DNA of 64,000 nt, taken from the NCBI RefSeq assembly GCF_041435215.1, contig NZ_CP108394.1, positions 2,418,001 to 2,482,000 of the forward strand. The letters are read 5' to 3'. The notes beneath the pieces are model-generated. The model saw only the letters and a list, made by a program, of their open reading frames with translations, was not told the DNA's origin and ran no database searches. This DNA is from Streptomyces sp. NBC_01314. Lineage in GTDB: Bacteria; Actinomycetota; Actinomycetes; Streptomycetales; Streptomycetaceae. Shown piece after piece: positions 7,562-15,596 of this stretch (its first letter is position 1; the number at the start of each line of letters is the position of its first letter). Position numbers and translations under genes: made by a program.

Positions 7562-9564
7562 TTGGTGAGCTCCAGAGTAGGGATTCCCGGAGGATTCAAC
7601 CCGAAGACCTGCGCGTACAGCGACAGCTCCGCCTCCAGGACGCGCACCGTCGTCTCCGCCCGCCGGAAGCCGTGGCCCTCCCCCTCGAAGGCGATGTACG
7701 CGTGCGGCACCCGCCGCTCCTCCATCCTGGCCAGGAAACGGTCGCACTGCGCGGGCGGGCAGATCACGTCGTCCAGGCCCTGAAGCAGCAGGAAGGGTGC
7801 GGTGATCCGGTCGGCGTGCTCGGTGGGCGACCGCTCCGCATACCGCATCGGCTCCTCGGCCGACGACCCCACCAGGCTCTCCAGGTACTGGGACTCGAAG
7901 TCGTGCGTTTCCCCCGACCCCCAGTTCGTGAGGTCGAGGATGGGATACAGGATGGTTCCGCAGGCGTAGACGTCGGTCGTGGTGAGGGACACGGCGGCGG
8001 TCCAGCCACCCGCGCTGCCGCCCCTGACGGCGAGCCTGGTCCGGTCGGCAGTGCCCTCGTCGGCGAGGGCCAGCGCCACCGCCGCACAGTCCTCGACGTC
8101 CACGACACCCCACTGCTCGCGCAGCCGGTTGCGGTACTCCCTCCCGTACCCGGTCGACCCCCCGTAGTTGACCTCGGCGATCCCGATGCCGCGTGAGGTG
8201 AAGTAGGCAATCGCCAGGTCGAGGACCAGGGGCGCCCGGCTGGTGGGCCCGCCGTGCGCCCAGACGACGTACGGCGGCAGCTCGGTGCTGAAGGCGACGC
8301 AGCCGGGGTGGTGCGGCGGGTAGATGTGCGCGTGGATCTCGCGTCCGGCGGGGCCGAGAAAGGAGCGGATCTGGGGTTCGGGATAGTACGCGGGGTCGAC
8401 CGGGTCGTCGTGCGCGGCCCCGATCACCCGGGCGTCGCCGGTGGCCGCGTCCAGCTCGACCACCTCGTACGCGCTGCGCGGGCTGGCCCCGACGGCGATG
8501 ACCCGGCTGCCGTGCACGGCGAGCGACGGGGCGAACTCGGTCCACGGTCCGTCCGCGTCGACGACCTGGCCGGTCTCGATGTCGAGGATGCCGAGCGCGG
8601 TGGCGCCCCGCCCGTGCACCACGGCGGCGAGCCCGTCGCCCAGCAGCGCGAACCAGCGCCAGCCGACCTTCCACAGCGGCCCGCCGAACTCCTCCTCCCG
8701 GGCGCAGAGAGCCGTGCGGTCACCGCCGTCGCGGTCGAGACGGTAGAGGTTCCAGTAGCCGGTGGTGTCGCTGGAGTAGACAAGGGTCCCGTCGGCGGCC
8801 CACTCGACCTGGGCGACCGACTCCTCCGGGCCGCCCGCGACGGTCCGGTTCTCGCCCAGCAGGCCGTCCTCGGTCACCTCGGCGACGAGCAGCGACGTGC
8901 CGTCCCACGGCATGAGCGGATGGTCCCAGGCCAGCCACGCCGCGTGACGGCCGTCGGGCGAGAGCCGGGGGCCGGTGACGAACCGCCGACCGCCGTCGGT
9001 GAGTTCGCGTACGGCGTCCCGGTCCTCGGCAGCCGAGCCGTCCAGCGGCACCGCGGCGACGACCCGGCGTACGTCGCTGGGCCCGTCGCCGGTGAACTCC
9101 TCCAGGACGCACCACACCTCGTCCCGCTCCGGATGTGGTCGCGGGTCCACCCAGCGCAGGCCGCCGCCCACCGAGGACACCGGGGTGAGCGGAACGGGCT
9201 CGCCACCCGGTTCGTACCGGTAGAGGCGCTGGTCGGCGTAGTTCACGAAGACCACGAGGGGCCCGGTGTCCCGCATGACACCGGCCCAGGGCTGCCCGCC
9301 GTACTCCATGACCCGGCTGCGCACGTTCCACGGGGCCGGCAGCACCGACTCCTCCGTGCCGTCGGCCGTGCGTCGCACCAGGGTGCGCCGGCCGCCCTCG
9401 GTGGGCCGTGGCTCGGTCCACCACGCCTCGTCGCCGACGAAGCCCACGAACTCGGGATGCCCGTCGTGCGCGGCAGCGAGCGCCGCGTCGATCGGCGAGG
9501 GCCACGAACCGTACGCCAGGGTCTGCACCTTGTCCCCCATTTCCCTCGGTCCCCCGTCTGCCAT
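7558..9564 (-). CDS. S9 family prolyl-oligopeptidase-like peptidase
   Basis: Serine peptidase of 668 residues with an N-terminal beta-propeller and a C-terminal alpha/beta hydrolase domain. Catalytic elements: Ser in AVRGGSAGGWTAAVSLT, Asp in LLQGLDDVICPPAQ, His in FEGEGHGFRRAET. The propeller shows repeated WaaDG-type strands (VEWAADGTLVYSSDTTGYWN). No signal peptide is visible, so it probably acts in the cytoplasm. ATG at 9564 begins three bases after the M20 gene's stop; a second ATG at 9540 is possible. It belongs to the four-peptidase cluster. Confidence 0.9.
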   Translation of the reverse strand: MADGGPREMGDKVQTLAYGSWPSPIDAALAAAHDGHPEFVGFVGDEAWWTEPRPTEGGRRTLVRRTADGTEESVLPAPWNVRSRVMEYGGQPWAGVMRDTGPLVVFVNYADQRLYRYEPGGEPVPLTPVSSVGGGLRWVDPRPHPERDEVWCVLEEFTGDGPSDVRRVVAAVPLDGSAAEDRDAVRELTDGGRRFVTGPRLSPDGRHAAWLAWDHPLMPWDGTSLLVAEVTEDGLLGENRTVAGGPEESVAQVEWAADGTLVYSSDTTGYWNLYRLDRDGGDRTALCAREEEFGGPLWKVGWRWFALLGDGLAAVVHGRGATALGILDIETGQVVDADGPWTEFAPSLAVHGSRVIAVGASPRSAYEVVELDAATGDARVIGAAHDDPVDPAYYPEPQIRSFLGPAGREIHAHIYPPHHPGCVAFSTELPPYVVWAHGGPTSRAPLVLDLAIAYFTSRGIGIAEVNYGGSTGYGREYRNRLREQWGVVDVEDCAAVALALADEGTADRTRLAVRGGSAGGWTAAVSLTTTDVYACGTILYPILDLTNWGSGETHDFESQYLESLVGSSAEEPMRYAERSPTEHADRITAPFLLLQGLDDVICPPAQCDRFLARMEERRVPHAYIAFEGEGHGFRRAETTVRVLEAELSLYAQVFGLNPPGIPTLELTK

Positions 9565-9567
9565 CGC

Positions 9568-10980
9568 TCAGGCCGTCCGCAGGAAGCGGTCGAGTACGCG
9601 GACGCCGAAGTGGAGCGCCTCGACCGGGACGCGCTCGTCGACGCCGTGGAACAGCGCCGCGTAGTCGAAGCCCTCGGGGAGCTTCAGCGGCGAGAAGCCG
9701 TAGCCGGTGATGCCGAGGCGCGAGAACTGCTTGGCATCGGTGCCGCCCGCCATGCAGTACGGCACCACGTGCCCCTCGGGCGCGAACTCCTCCACGGCGG
9801 CCCGCATCCGCGCGTACGTCACCGAGTCCACCGGTGCCTGGAGGGCCACCTCCCGGTGCTCGAACTCCCACTCCACATCGGGCCCGGTGAGCCGGTCGAG
9901 GGTCTCCCGGAACTCGTCCTCGCCACCCGGCAGATACCGCCCGTCCACGCGCGCGGCGGCCTCCCCCGGGATCACGTTGATCTTGTAGCCGGCTTCCAGC
10001 ATGGTCGGATTGGCACTGTTGCGCACGGTCGCCTCGACCAGGGCGGCGGCCGGACCGAGCTTGTCGAGCAGCCGGTCGACGCCGTCACGGTCGTCGAGGT
10101 CGGCCTCGACGCCGTACAGCGCGGCGAGTTCGGTGAGGGCCGCGCGGACGGTCGGGGTGAGCCTGAGCGGCCACTCGTGCGCGCCGATCCGGGCGATCGC
10201 CGCCGCCAGCCGCGTCACCGCGTTCGCCCGGTTCACCTTTGAGCCGTGGCCGGCCCGGCCGCGCGCGGTGAGCTTCAGCCAGCCGGTACCGCGCTCCCCG
10301 GCCGCGATCGGGTAGATCTGCCGGCCCGCGCCGTCGTGGAAGGTGAACGCCCCCGACTCGCTGATGCCCTCGGTGCAGCCCTCGAAGAGACCGGGGTGCG
10401 CGTCGGCGAGAAACCCGGAGCCGTCCACGGCGCTCGCCTCCTCGTCGGCGGTGAACGCGATCACGATGTCCCTGCGGGGCCGTACGCCCGTGCGCGCCCA
10501 GTGCCGGGCGACCGCGAGGATCATCGCGTCCATGTTCTTCATGTCGACCGCGCCCCGGCCCCACACCACGCCGTCGCGGATCTCCCCGGAGAACGGGTGC
10601 ACGCTCCAGTCCGCCGCCTGCGCGGGCACCACGTCCAGATGACCGTGGACGAGCAGCGCGTCCGCCGACGGGTCGGTGCCCTCGATCCGCGCGACGACGT
10701 TCGTACGGCCCTCGGTGCGCTCAAGGAGCGTGGGCTCCAGACCGACCTCGCCCAGCAGCGCGGCGGCGTACTCGGCGGCGGGCCGCTCCCGGCAGTCCCC
10801 GCCGCCGCGGTTGGTGGTGTCGATGCGGATGAGGTCGGAGGTGAACCGGACGACCTCGTCCAGTGCCCGCTGTTCCATGCCCCCTGCCGACGCCGCCCCC
10901 TCCACGCGCTGCACGGTTTTCCCGCGCTCCGCAGTCCCCTCGCGCTCCGCAGTCCTCACGGGCTTCGCGGACTCAGCCAT
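9568..10980 (-). CDS. M20/M25/M40 family metallopeptidase
   Basis: Di-zinc exopeptidase/deacylase of 470 residues. Metal and catalytic residues are visible: ALLVHGHLDVVPA (His, catalytic Asp), GRGAVDMKNMDAM (bridging Asp), AFTADEEASAVDGSG (catalytic Glu and Glu ligand), ALFHGVDERV (C-terminal His). The dimerisation domain is present (GRAGHGSKVNRANAV). ATG at 10980 has GGAGGAG 5 nt upstream and overlaps the upstream M55 gene by 8 nt. The first 35 residues are a low-complexity charged extension. Probably co-translated with the M55 and S9 genes. Confidence 0.9.
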   Translation of the reverse strand: MAESAKPVRTAEREGTAERGKTVQRVEGAASAGGMEQRALDEVVRFTSDLIRIDTTNRGGGDCRERPAAEYAAALLGEVGLEPTLLERTEGRTNVVARIEGTDPSADALLVHGHLDVVPAQAADWSVHPFSGEIRDGVVWGRGAVDMKNMDAMILAVARHWARTGVRPRRDIVIAFTADEEASAVDGSGFLADAHPGLFEGCTEGISESGAFTFHDGAGRQIYPIAAGERGTGWLKLTARGRAGHGSKVNRANAVTRLAAAIARIGAHEWPLRLTPTVRAALTELAALYGVEADLDDRDGVDRLLDKLGPAAALVEATVRNSANPTMLEAGYKINVIPGEAAARVDGRYLPGGEDEFRETLDRLTGPDVEWEFEHREVALQAPVDSVTYARMRAAVEEFAPEGHVVPYCMAGGTDAKQFSRLGITGYGFSPLKLPEGFDYAALFHGVDERVPVEALHFGVRVLDRFLRTA

Positions 10981-11806
10981 ATGTCTCCTCCACCGCGGCC
11001 GAGACGATCGTGGTGACCGCCTTGAAGGTGCGGATTCCCTCGTACATGGTCGGGCTGGTGTACGCGACCTTGCGTTCGCCGGTACGGGCCACACCCGGCA
11101 CCACGGTCGCGGCCATCGCCAGGTGTTCGGCGTCGAACTCCAGCGCCACGGTGAACGGTCCGCCCCTGACCGGCTCATGACGCACGGCGAGTGACGCGGC
11201 CTCCTTCGCCGCCGCACGGATGTCGGCGGCCGTTCTCGCCGGCGTGCGGCACACCGCCGCGTACCGCGACACATGATCCTTGACCGCCACTTTGAGCGCC
11301 TCGGGCGCATACCCCAGGGCGTCCTCGCAAGCCACGTCGTCGCCAGTCACCAGCACCACCGGTACCCCGTACTCGGCCACGACATGCGAGTTGAGCAGCC
11401 CCTCGCTGGCCCGCTCGTCGTTCACCCACACCCCGGTGATCGAGTTGGCGAGGTAGGTGTGGGCGAGAACGCCCTCCATCCCCGCGCCCGCGTGGTACCC
11501 GACGAACGCGATGCCGTCCACGTCACCGTGCTGCACGCCCTCCACCATGGACAGCGCCTTGTGCCGCCCGGTCAGCATCTGGGCGCGCTCGTCCAGCTCC
11601 TCCAGCAGCAGATTGCGCATCGTCCAGTGCGCCTCGTTGATCAGCACCTCGTCGGCCCCGCCGTGGAAGAAACCGAGCACGGCGGCGTTCACGTCCGAGG
11701 TGAACATCGAACGACACCGCTCCCATTGCGGTGTCCCCGGCAGCACGTCGGCCGGCCATGTGACGCCGGTGGCGCCCTCCATGTCGGCGCTGATGAGGAT
11801 CTTCAT
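10973..11806 (-). CDS. M55 family D-aminopeptidase (DppA-like)
   Basis: Zinc D-aminopeptidase related to Bacillus DppA, which trims D-amino-acid peptides. The N-terminal metal site is MKILISADMEGATGVTW (Asp8, Glu10); the further ligands are probably in LINEAHWTMRN and IAFVGYHAGAGMEG. The length of 277 residues equals the family norm when started at ATG 11806; an upstream in-frame start would add 31 unsupported residues. It is the first gene of the peptidase cluster. With the LD-carboxypeptidase it suggests degradation of peptidoglycan-derived D-peptides. Confidence 0.88.
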   Translation of the reverse strand: MKILISADMEGATGVTWPADVLPGTPQWERCRSMFTSDVNAAVLGFFHGGADEVLINEAHWTMRNLLLEELDERAQMLTGRHKALSMVEGVQHGDVDGIAFVGYHAGAGMEGVLAHTYLANSITGVWVNDERASEGLLNSHVVAEYGVPVVLVTGDDVACEDALGYAPEALKVAVKDHVSRYAAVCRTPARTAADIRAAAKEAASLAVRHEPVRGGPFTVALEFDAEHLAMAATVVPGVARTGERKVAYTSPTMYEGIRTFKAVTTIVSAAVEETYG

Positions 11807-11918
11807 GGCTCGAAACCGTACGCGTTCCCGCCGATCCGTGTCGGACCTGTGGATAACTCTCACCGCCGCGGCCCACCGACGCCGACCGGGACGGCTCACG
11901 GACCCGCCCGAGCTGCCC

Positions 11919-12644
11919 TTACGCCGTGCGCCCCGCCACGTACCACCTCGACGGCAGTTCGATCCGGGTGCCGTCGGCCGTGTGTTCCGTGGTGATCAGC
12001 GGGAGTTCGCCCTCGGCGACGAGGGTGAGGCCGGCCGCGCGCAGGTACCGCGGGACCGCGGCGTCGGAGACCTCGCCCGGGGCGATTCCGTGGCGGAAGA
12101 TCGGGGCGAGTTTGGCAGGGGGGCCGGTGGGGCTCTGGGCGAGGCCCATGAGGACGGGCTTGGCGGCCTCGGCGAGTTCGACGAGGCAGACCCGCCCGCG
12201 CTCCCCCAGCAGCGTGGCGATGGTGTGGACGAGGCGCAGGCGGTCGTCGGGCTCGCACTGGTGGAGCACACCGCGTACGTAGACGTTGGCGTCGCCGAGG
12301 TCGGCGTGGAGGGTCTCGGCGTCCGTGGTGTCGGCCGCGTCGAGCAGGCGGTACGTGGCCCGGCCGCCGGGGTCGGCGCGGCGGGCCCGGTCGAGGGCGG
12401 CGGTGGAGAGGTCGGCGCCGATCACCCGGGCGAAGCGGTCGGCCAGGTAGCGGGTCTGGGTGCCGTTGCCGCAGCCGAGGTCGACGAGGGGCAGGTCGGC
12501 GGCCGTCAGGTGCGGCTCGAACAGGGCGAGATGGACGGCCGCGGTCCGTTCGGGCCCGGCGTCCCAGAAGACCTCCCCCGGTCCGTCGGGAGCCTCCCGC
12601 CAGAACGCCTCCCAGGCCTCCCGGTACCGACTCGTCACGCTCAT
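11919..12644 (-). CDS. Class I SAM-dependent methyltransferase
   Basis: Small-molecule methyltransferase of 241 residues. SAM-binding motif I is LVDLGCGNGTQTRYLADRF; motif II region is VIGADLSTAALDRARR, and RLLDAADTTDAETL provides the adenine-site acidic residues. Start ATG at 12644 (SVTSRYREAWEAFW) has a GGGGGTTGGA purine run upstream; a longer frame exists but its extra residues are not methyltransferase-like. Substrate unknown. Monocistronic. Confidence 0.85.
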   Translation of the reverse strand: MSVTSRYREAWEAFWREAPDGPGEVFWDAGPERTAAVHLALFEPHLTAADLPLVDLGCGNGTQTRYLADRFARVIGADLSTAALDRARRADPGGRATYRLLDAADTTDAETLHADLGDANVYVRGVLHQCEPDDRLRLVHTIATLLGERGRVCLVELAEAAKPVLMGLAQSPTGPPAKLAPIFRHGIAPGEVSDAAVPRYLRAAGLTLVAEGELPLITTEHTADGTRIELPSRWYVAGRTA

Positions 12645-12881
12645 TCCAACCCCCGAAATAGCGACGCGGGCCGCCGCTCCGGCGGCCCAGATCGGTCTAC
12701 CGTGCCCAGAACGCACGGACAAGCACAGTGCGCGTACTTTCACCCCCCTTCCAGATCGCCCGCCCGAACCCGCCGCACGCGCCTCTTGCCCCAGCCAGTG
12801 GCCGCGGAGCCGTCGCCCGCCAGCCGTCAGCCATCAGCCGCCAGCCGCCTCAGGGCACCGCCGTCACCGTCCCCCGTCGCC
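12645..12881. other. Intergenic region between phosphatase end and methyltransferase start
   Basis: Holds the leader and presumed promoter of the methyltransferase gene and the 3' region of the phosphatase gene. A degenerate CAGCC(G/A)TCAGCC run of four short copies lies at about 12817-12852. No gene was recognised. Confidence 0.5.
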
Positions 12882-15344
12882 TCAACGCCGTCGCGGCAGC
12901 GTCAGTTCGAACCACACCGTCTTGCCCGCCCCCGTCCGGGTGGTCCCCCACTCGCGGGCCAGGGTCGTGAGGACGCGCAACCCGCGGCCGAACTCGTCCG
13001 TGGGCGCCGCGTTGAGCAGGGTCGGCAGGGTGGGGTCGTCGTCGTGGACCTCGCACTGCAGGGTGTCGCCGCGGACGAGGCGGAGTTCGATACGGCGCCC
13101 GCGCGCGTGTCGTACGGCGTTGGTGACGAGTTCGTCGACGAGGAGCACCGTGGTGTCCGCGAGGGCGTCGAGGCCCCAGACATACAGCTGTTCGCGGACG
13201 ACTGCGCGGGCGCGGGCGGCCTCGCTCGGGTCGGGGGCCAGGCGCCACTCGGCGACGTCCTCGGGTTCGATGCCGTTGAGCCGGGCCATCAGCAGGGCCA
13301 CGTCGTCCTTGCGGCCGCCGCGCGTGTTGAGGGCGCGGATGATCGTGTCGCAGGCGTCGTCCATGGAGGCGGCCGGGTGGGCGGCGGACTCGCAGAGCGT
13401 CGCGAGGCCCACGCCGATGTCCTCACCGCGCACCTCGACCAGGCCGTCGGTGCACATCACGAGCCGGTCGCCGGGCTCCACGCGCACGCGTACCGCCTCG
13501 AAGGGCACCCCGCCGACGCCGATGGGCGCGCCCGTGGGCAGGTCGAGCAGTTCACTGCGGCCGTCCACCGCGCGGACCAGCACGGGCGGGATGTGCCCGG
13601 CGTTGGCGAGGTGCAGTTCGCCCGCGATGGGGTCGTAGACGGCGTAGAGGCAGGTCGCGAGGTAGTGCTCGCCGAGGCGCTGGGCGAGGTCGTCGAGGTT
13701 GCGCAGCAGCTGTGCGGGCGGCAGGTCCAGGGCGGCCATGGTCTGGACGGCGGTGCGCAGCTGGCCCATCATCGCGGCGGAGTTGAGGCCGTGTCCCATG
13801 ACGTCGCCCACGACCAGGGCGGTGCGGGCGCCGGGCAGTTTCACCGAGTCGAACCAGTCGCCGCCGACCCGTCCGAGCAGGGTGCCCGGGAGGTAGCGGG
13901 TGGCGATGTCGCAGCCCGCCATGTGGGCCTCGATCTGCGGGAGCATGCTGTCCTGGAGCGTCTCGGCGACGTTCTCCTGGTAGGTGTACATGCGGGCGTT
14001 GTCGAGGACGAGGCCCGCGCGGGCGGCGAGTTCGGCGCCGGTGACGCGGTCCATGTCGTCGAAGACCTCGCGCTCCGGGTGGCGCAGCAGGATCATGAAC
14101 CCGAGCACCACGTTGCGGGCCTTCAGCGGCACGACCAGCATGGAGCGGTTGCTGATCAGCGGCCGGATGTCACGCTTCTCGAACTGCGCGGCGATCGCGT
14201 GCCCCATCTGCTCGCTGATGCGCGGCACGAGGACGGGCTCGCCGGTGGTCATGCACTGGAAGAACGGGGTGTGCGCCGGGAACGGCATGGCCTCGCCGAC
14301 CGGTACGACGTCGTCCCAGCGGCCCGGCTCGTCCGTGTGCTCCAGGGCCACCCGGTGCCACATGGTCGTCGTGTCCGGCACGCCTTCGGGGAAACCCTCA
14401 CCGGCGACGACCTGTTCGCGCAGATAGGTGCCGGCGACGTCGGTGAAGCGGGGCACGACCGCCTTGCTCACCTCGACGATGGTCCGGGACAGGTCGAGGG
14501 AGGTGCCGATGCGTCCGCTGACCTCGTTGAGGAACTCCAGGCGCTCGCGTACGGCCGCGTACTCGAGGTCCTCGCCCTCGTCCCGTACGTCCTGCGGGAC
14601 CGGCAGCCCCTCGGCGACGGCGCGCGCGGCCCGCTCACGGCGCGCCCGCCGTTCCGCACGCCGGGGCACGCCCCAGTCGGGGGTCACGGGCACCCGGTCG
14701 TTCTGGCTGAACTCCAGCACCGGATAGCCCAGTTCGAGGACCTGGGCGACGATGCGGGCGCTCTCGCCGACGCTCATGCTGGGCAGGATCTCGGGGAGCC
14801 TGCGGGCCAGTTCCTCGGCGCCGGGGAAGTCGGTGTGCAGGGCGAAACCGGGCGCGATGCGTTCGACGGCGACGGCCGCCCCGTCGTCCCGCCGACGCAG
14901 TGTCTCGGCGTCGGCGGCCAGCACGAGGAGGCGCTCCCGGCCGGGGCCGACCAGGGGGTACGCCCACCACAGGACGTCTATCCGGTCGCGGCCGGGCACG
15001 GTGAGCCGGGCGCGGCCGGCCGCCGGGTAGGACAGGTGTCCGTCGAGGGAGGTCTCCAGGTCGTGGCCGAGTGCGTCGTACGGGCCGTAGGCGCCGTGGG
15101 CCGGGGGGTCGTCCTCGTCCGGGAGGGCGCCGGAGACGGGCAGCAGGTCGAGGGCGGGGTGGCCCACCGCGTCGTCCTTGGTGGTGCCGAAGAGCCGGCG
15201 TGCGCCGGTGCTCCAGTGCGACACGAGGCCGGCGCGGTCGACGACGACCACGGCCAGGGGGATGCGGCCGACCGCGGCGTGCCCCGCCGTGCCGTCACCG
15301 GCTCCGTGGCCGGTGGTCGCGCCCGTGTCGATGCCACGGTCCAT
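12882..15344 (-). CDS. PAS-GAF-SpoIIE (PP2C) phosphatase with C-terminal RsbW-like ATPase domain
   Basis: Multidomain partner-switching regulator of 820 residues. A PAS domain lies at about 25-145 (VVVVDRAGLVSHWSTGARRL) and a GAF domain at about 270-455. The PP2C/RsbU phosphatase spans about 475-690 with GRVGGDWFDSVKLPG, VVGDVMGHGLNSAAMMG and the metal-binding GRKDDVALL. The last 120 residues are a GHKL anti-sigma-like ATPase (LLVDELVTNAVRHARG, DEFGRGLRVLTTLAREWG). Such proteins both dephosphorylate anti-anti-sigma factors and bind sigma or antagonist proteins. Start ATG 15344 with AAAGG upstream; a TTG two codons earlier is possible. No sigma or anti-anti-sigma gene is adjacent. Confidence 0.92.
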   Translation of the reverse strand: MDRGIDTGATTGHGAGDGTAGHAAVGRIPLAVVVVDRAGLVSHWSTGARRLFGTTKDDAVGHPALDLLPVSGALPDEDDPPAHGAYGPYDALGHDLETSLDGHLSYPAAGRARLTVPGRDRIDVLWWAYPLVGPGRERLLVLAADAETLRRRDDGAAVAVERIAPGFALHTDFPGAEELARRLPEILPSMSVGESARIVAQVLELGYPVLEFSQNDRVPVTPDWGVPRRAERRARRERAARAVAEGLPVPQDVRDEGEDLEYAAVRERLEFLNEVSGRIGTSLDLSRTIVEVSKAVVPRFTDVAGTYLREQVVAGEGFPEGVPDTTTMWHRVALEHTDEPGRWDDVVPVGEAMPFPAHTPFFQCMTTGEPVLVPRISEQMGHAIAAQFEKRDIRPLISNRSMLVVPLKARNVVLGFMILLRHPEREVFDDMDRVTGAELAARAGLVLDNARMYTYQENVAETLQDSMLPQIEAHMAGCDIATRYLPGTLLGRVGGDWFDSVKLPGARTALVVGDVMGHGLNSAAMMGQLRTAVQTMAALDLPPAQLLRNLDDLAQRLGEHYLATCLYAVYDPIAGELHLANAGHIPPVLVRAVDGRSELLDLPTGAPIGVGGVPFEAVRVRVEPGDRLVMCTDGLVEVRGEDIGVGLATLCESAAHPAASMDDACDTIIRALNTRGGRKDDVALLMARLNGIEPEDVAEWRLAPDPSEAARARAVVREQLYVWGLDALADTTVLLVDELVTNAVRHARGRRIELRLVRGDTLQCEVHDDDPTLPTLLNAAPTDEFGRGLRVLTTLAREWGTTRTGAGKTVWFELTLPRRR

Positions 15345-15596
15345 GGCCAAGGCCCTTTCTCCCCATGGCTCGCAAGATCTGCGCCGCCCCCACTACCGTA
15401 CGGCTGCGTAGCGTCGCGATGTGTGGCAATACGGGAATTGCTCCATGGGAGCCTCCGGCGCACACGCAGGCCACGCGGGCGGCGCACGGATCACTCGCAC
15501 GCCCCCGCACGACCACCGGCCGATCACGGCTGACCACTGGCCGATCACCGGCTGACCAGCACCCGACCACCGGCCCGCGTTCCCGTGGCCGACCGC
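15345..15596. other. Intergenic region with a short direct repeat
   Basis: Promoter region of the minus-strand phosphatase. At about 15515-15560 two copies of a GGCCGATCAC...GGCTGACCA unit lie head to tail, with a third half copy. No gene seen. Confidence 0.45.

Noticed and set aside
11848..11856. A DnaA box (TTATCCACA on the minus strand) upstream of the M55 gene
   Set aside because: A single copy with no neighbours; oriC needs clusters, and one match is expected by chance.
11457..15533. A 1358-codon open frame on the plus strand
   Set aside because: It lies antisense to the well-supported methyltransferase and PP2C genes, has low-complexity composition typical of GC-rich shadow frames, and shows no domain.
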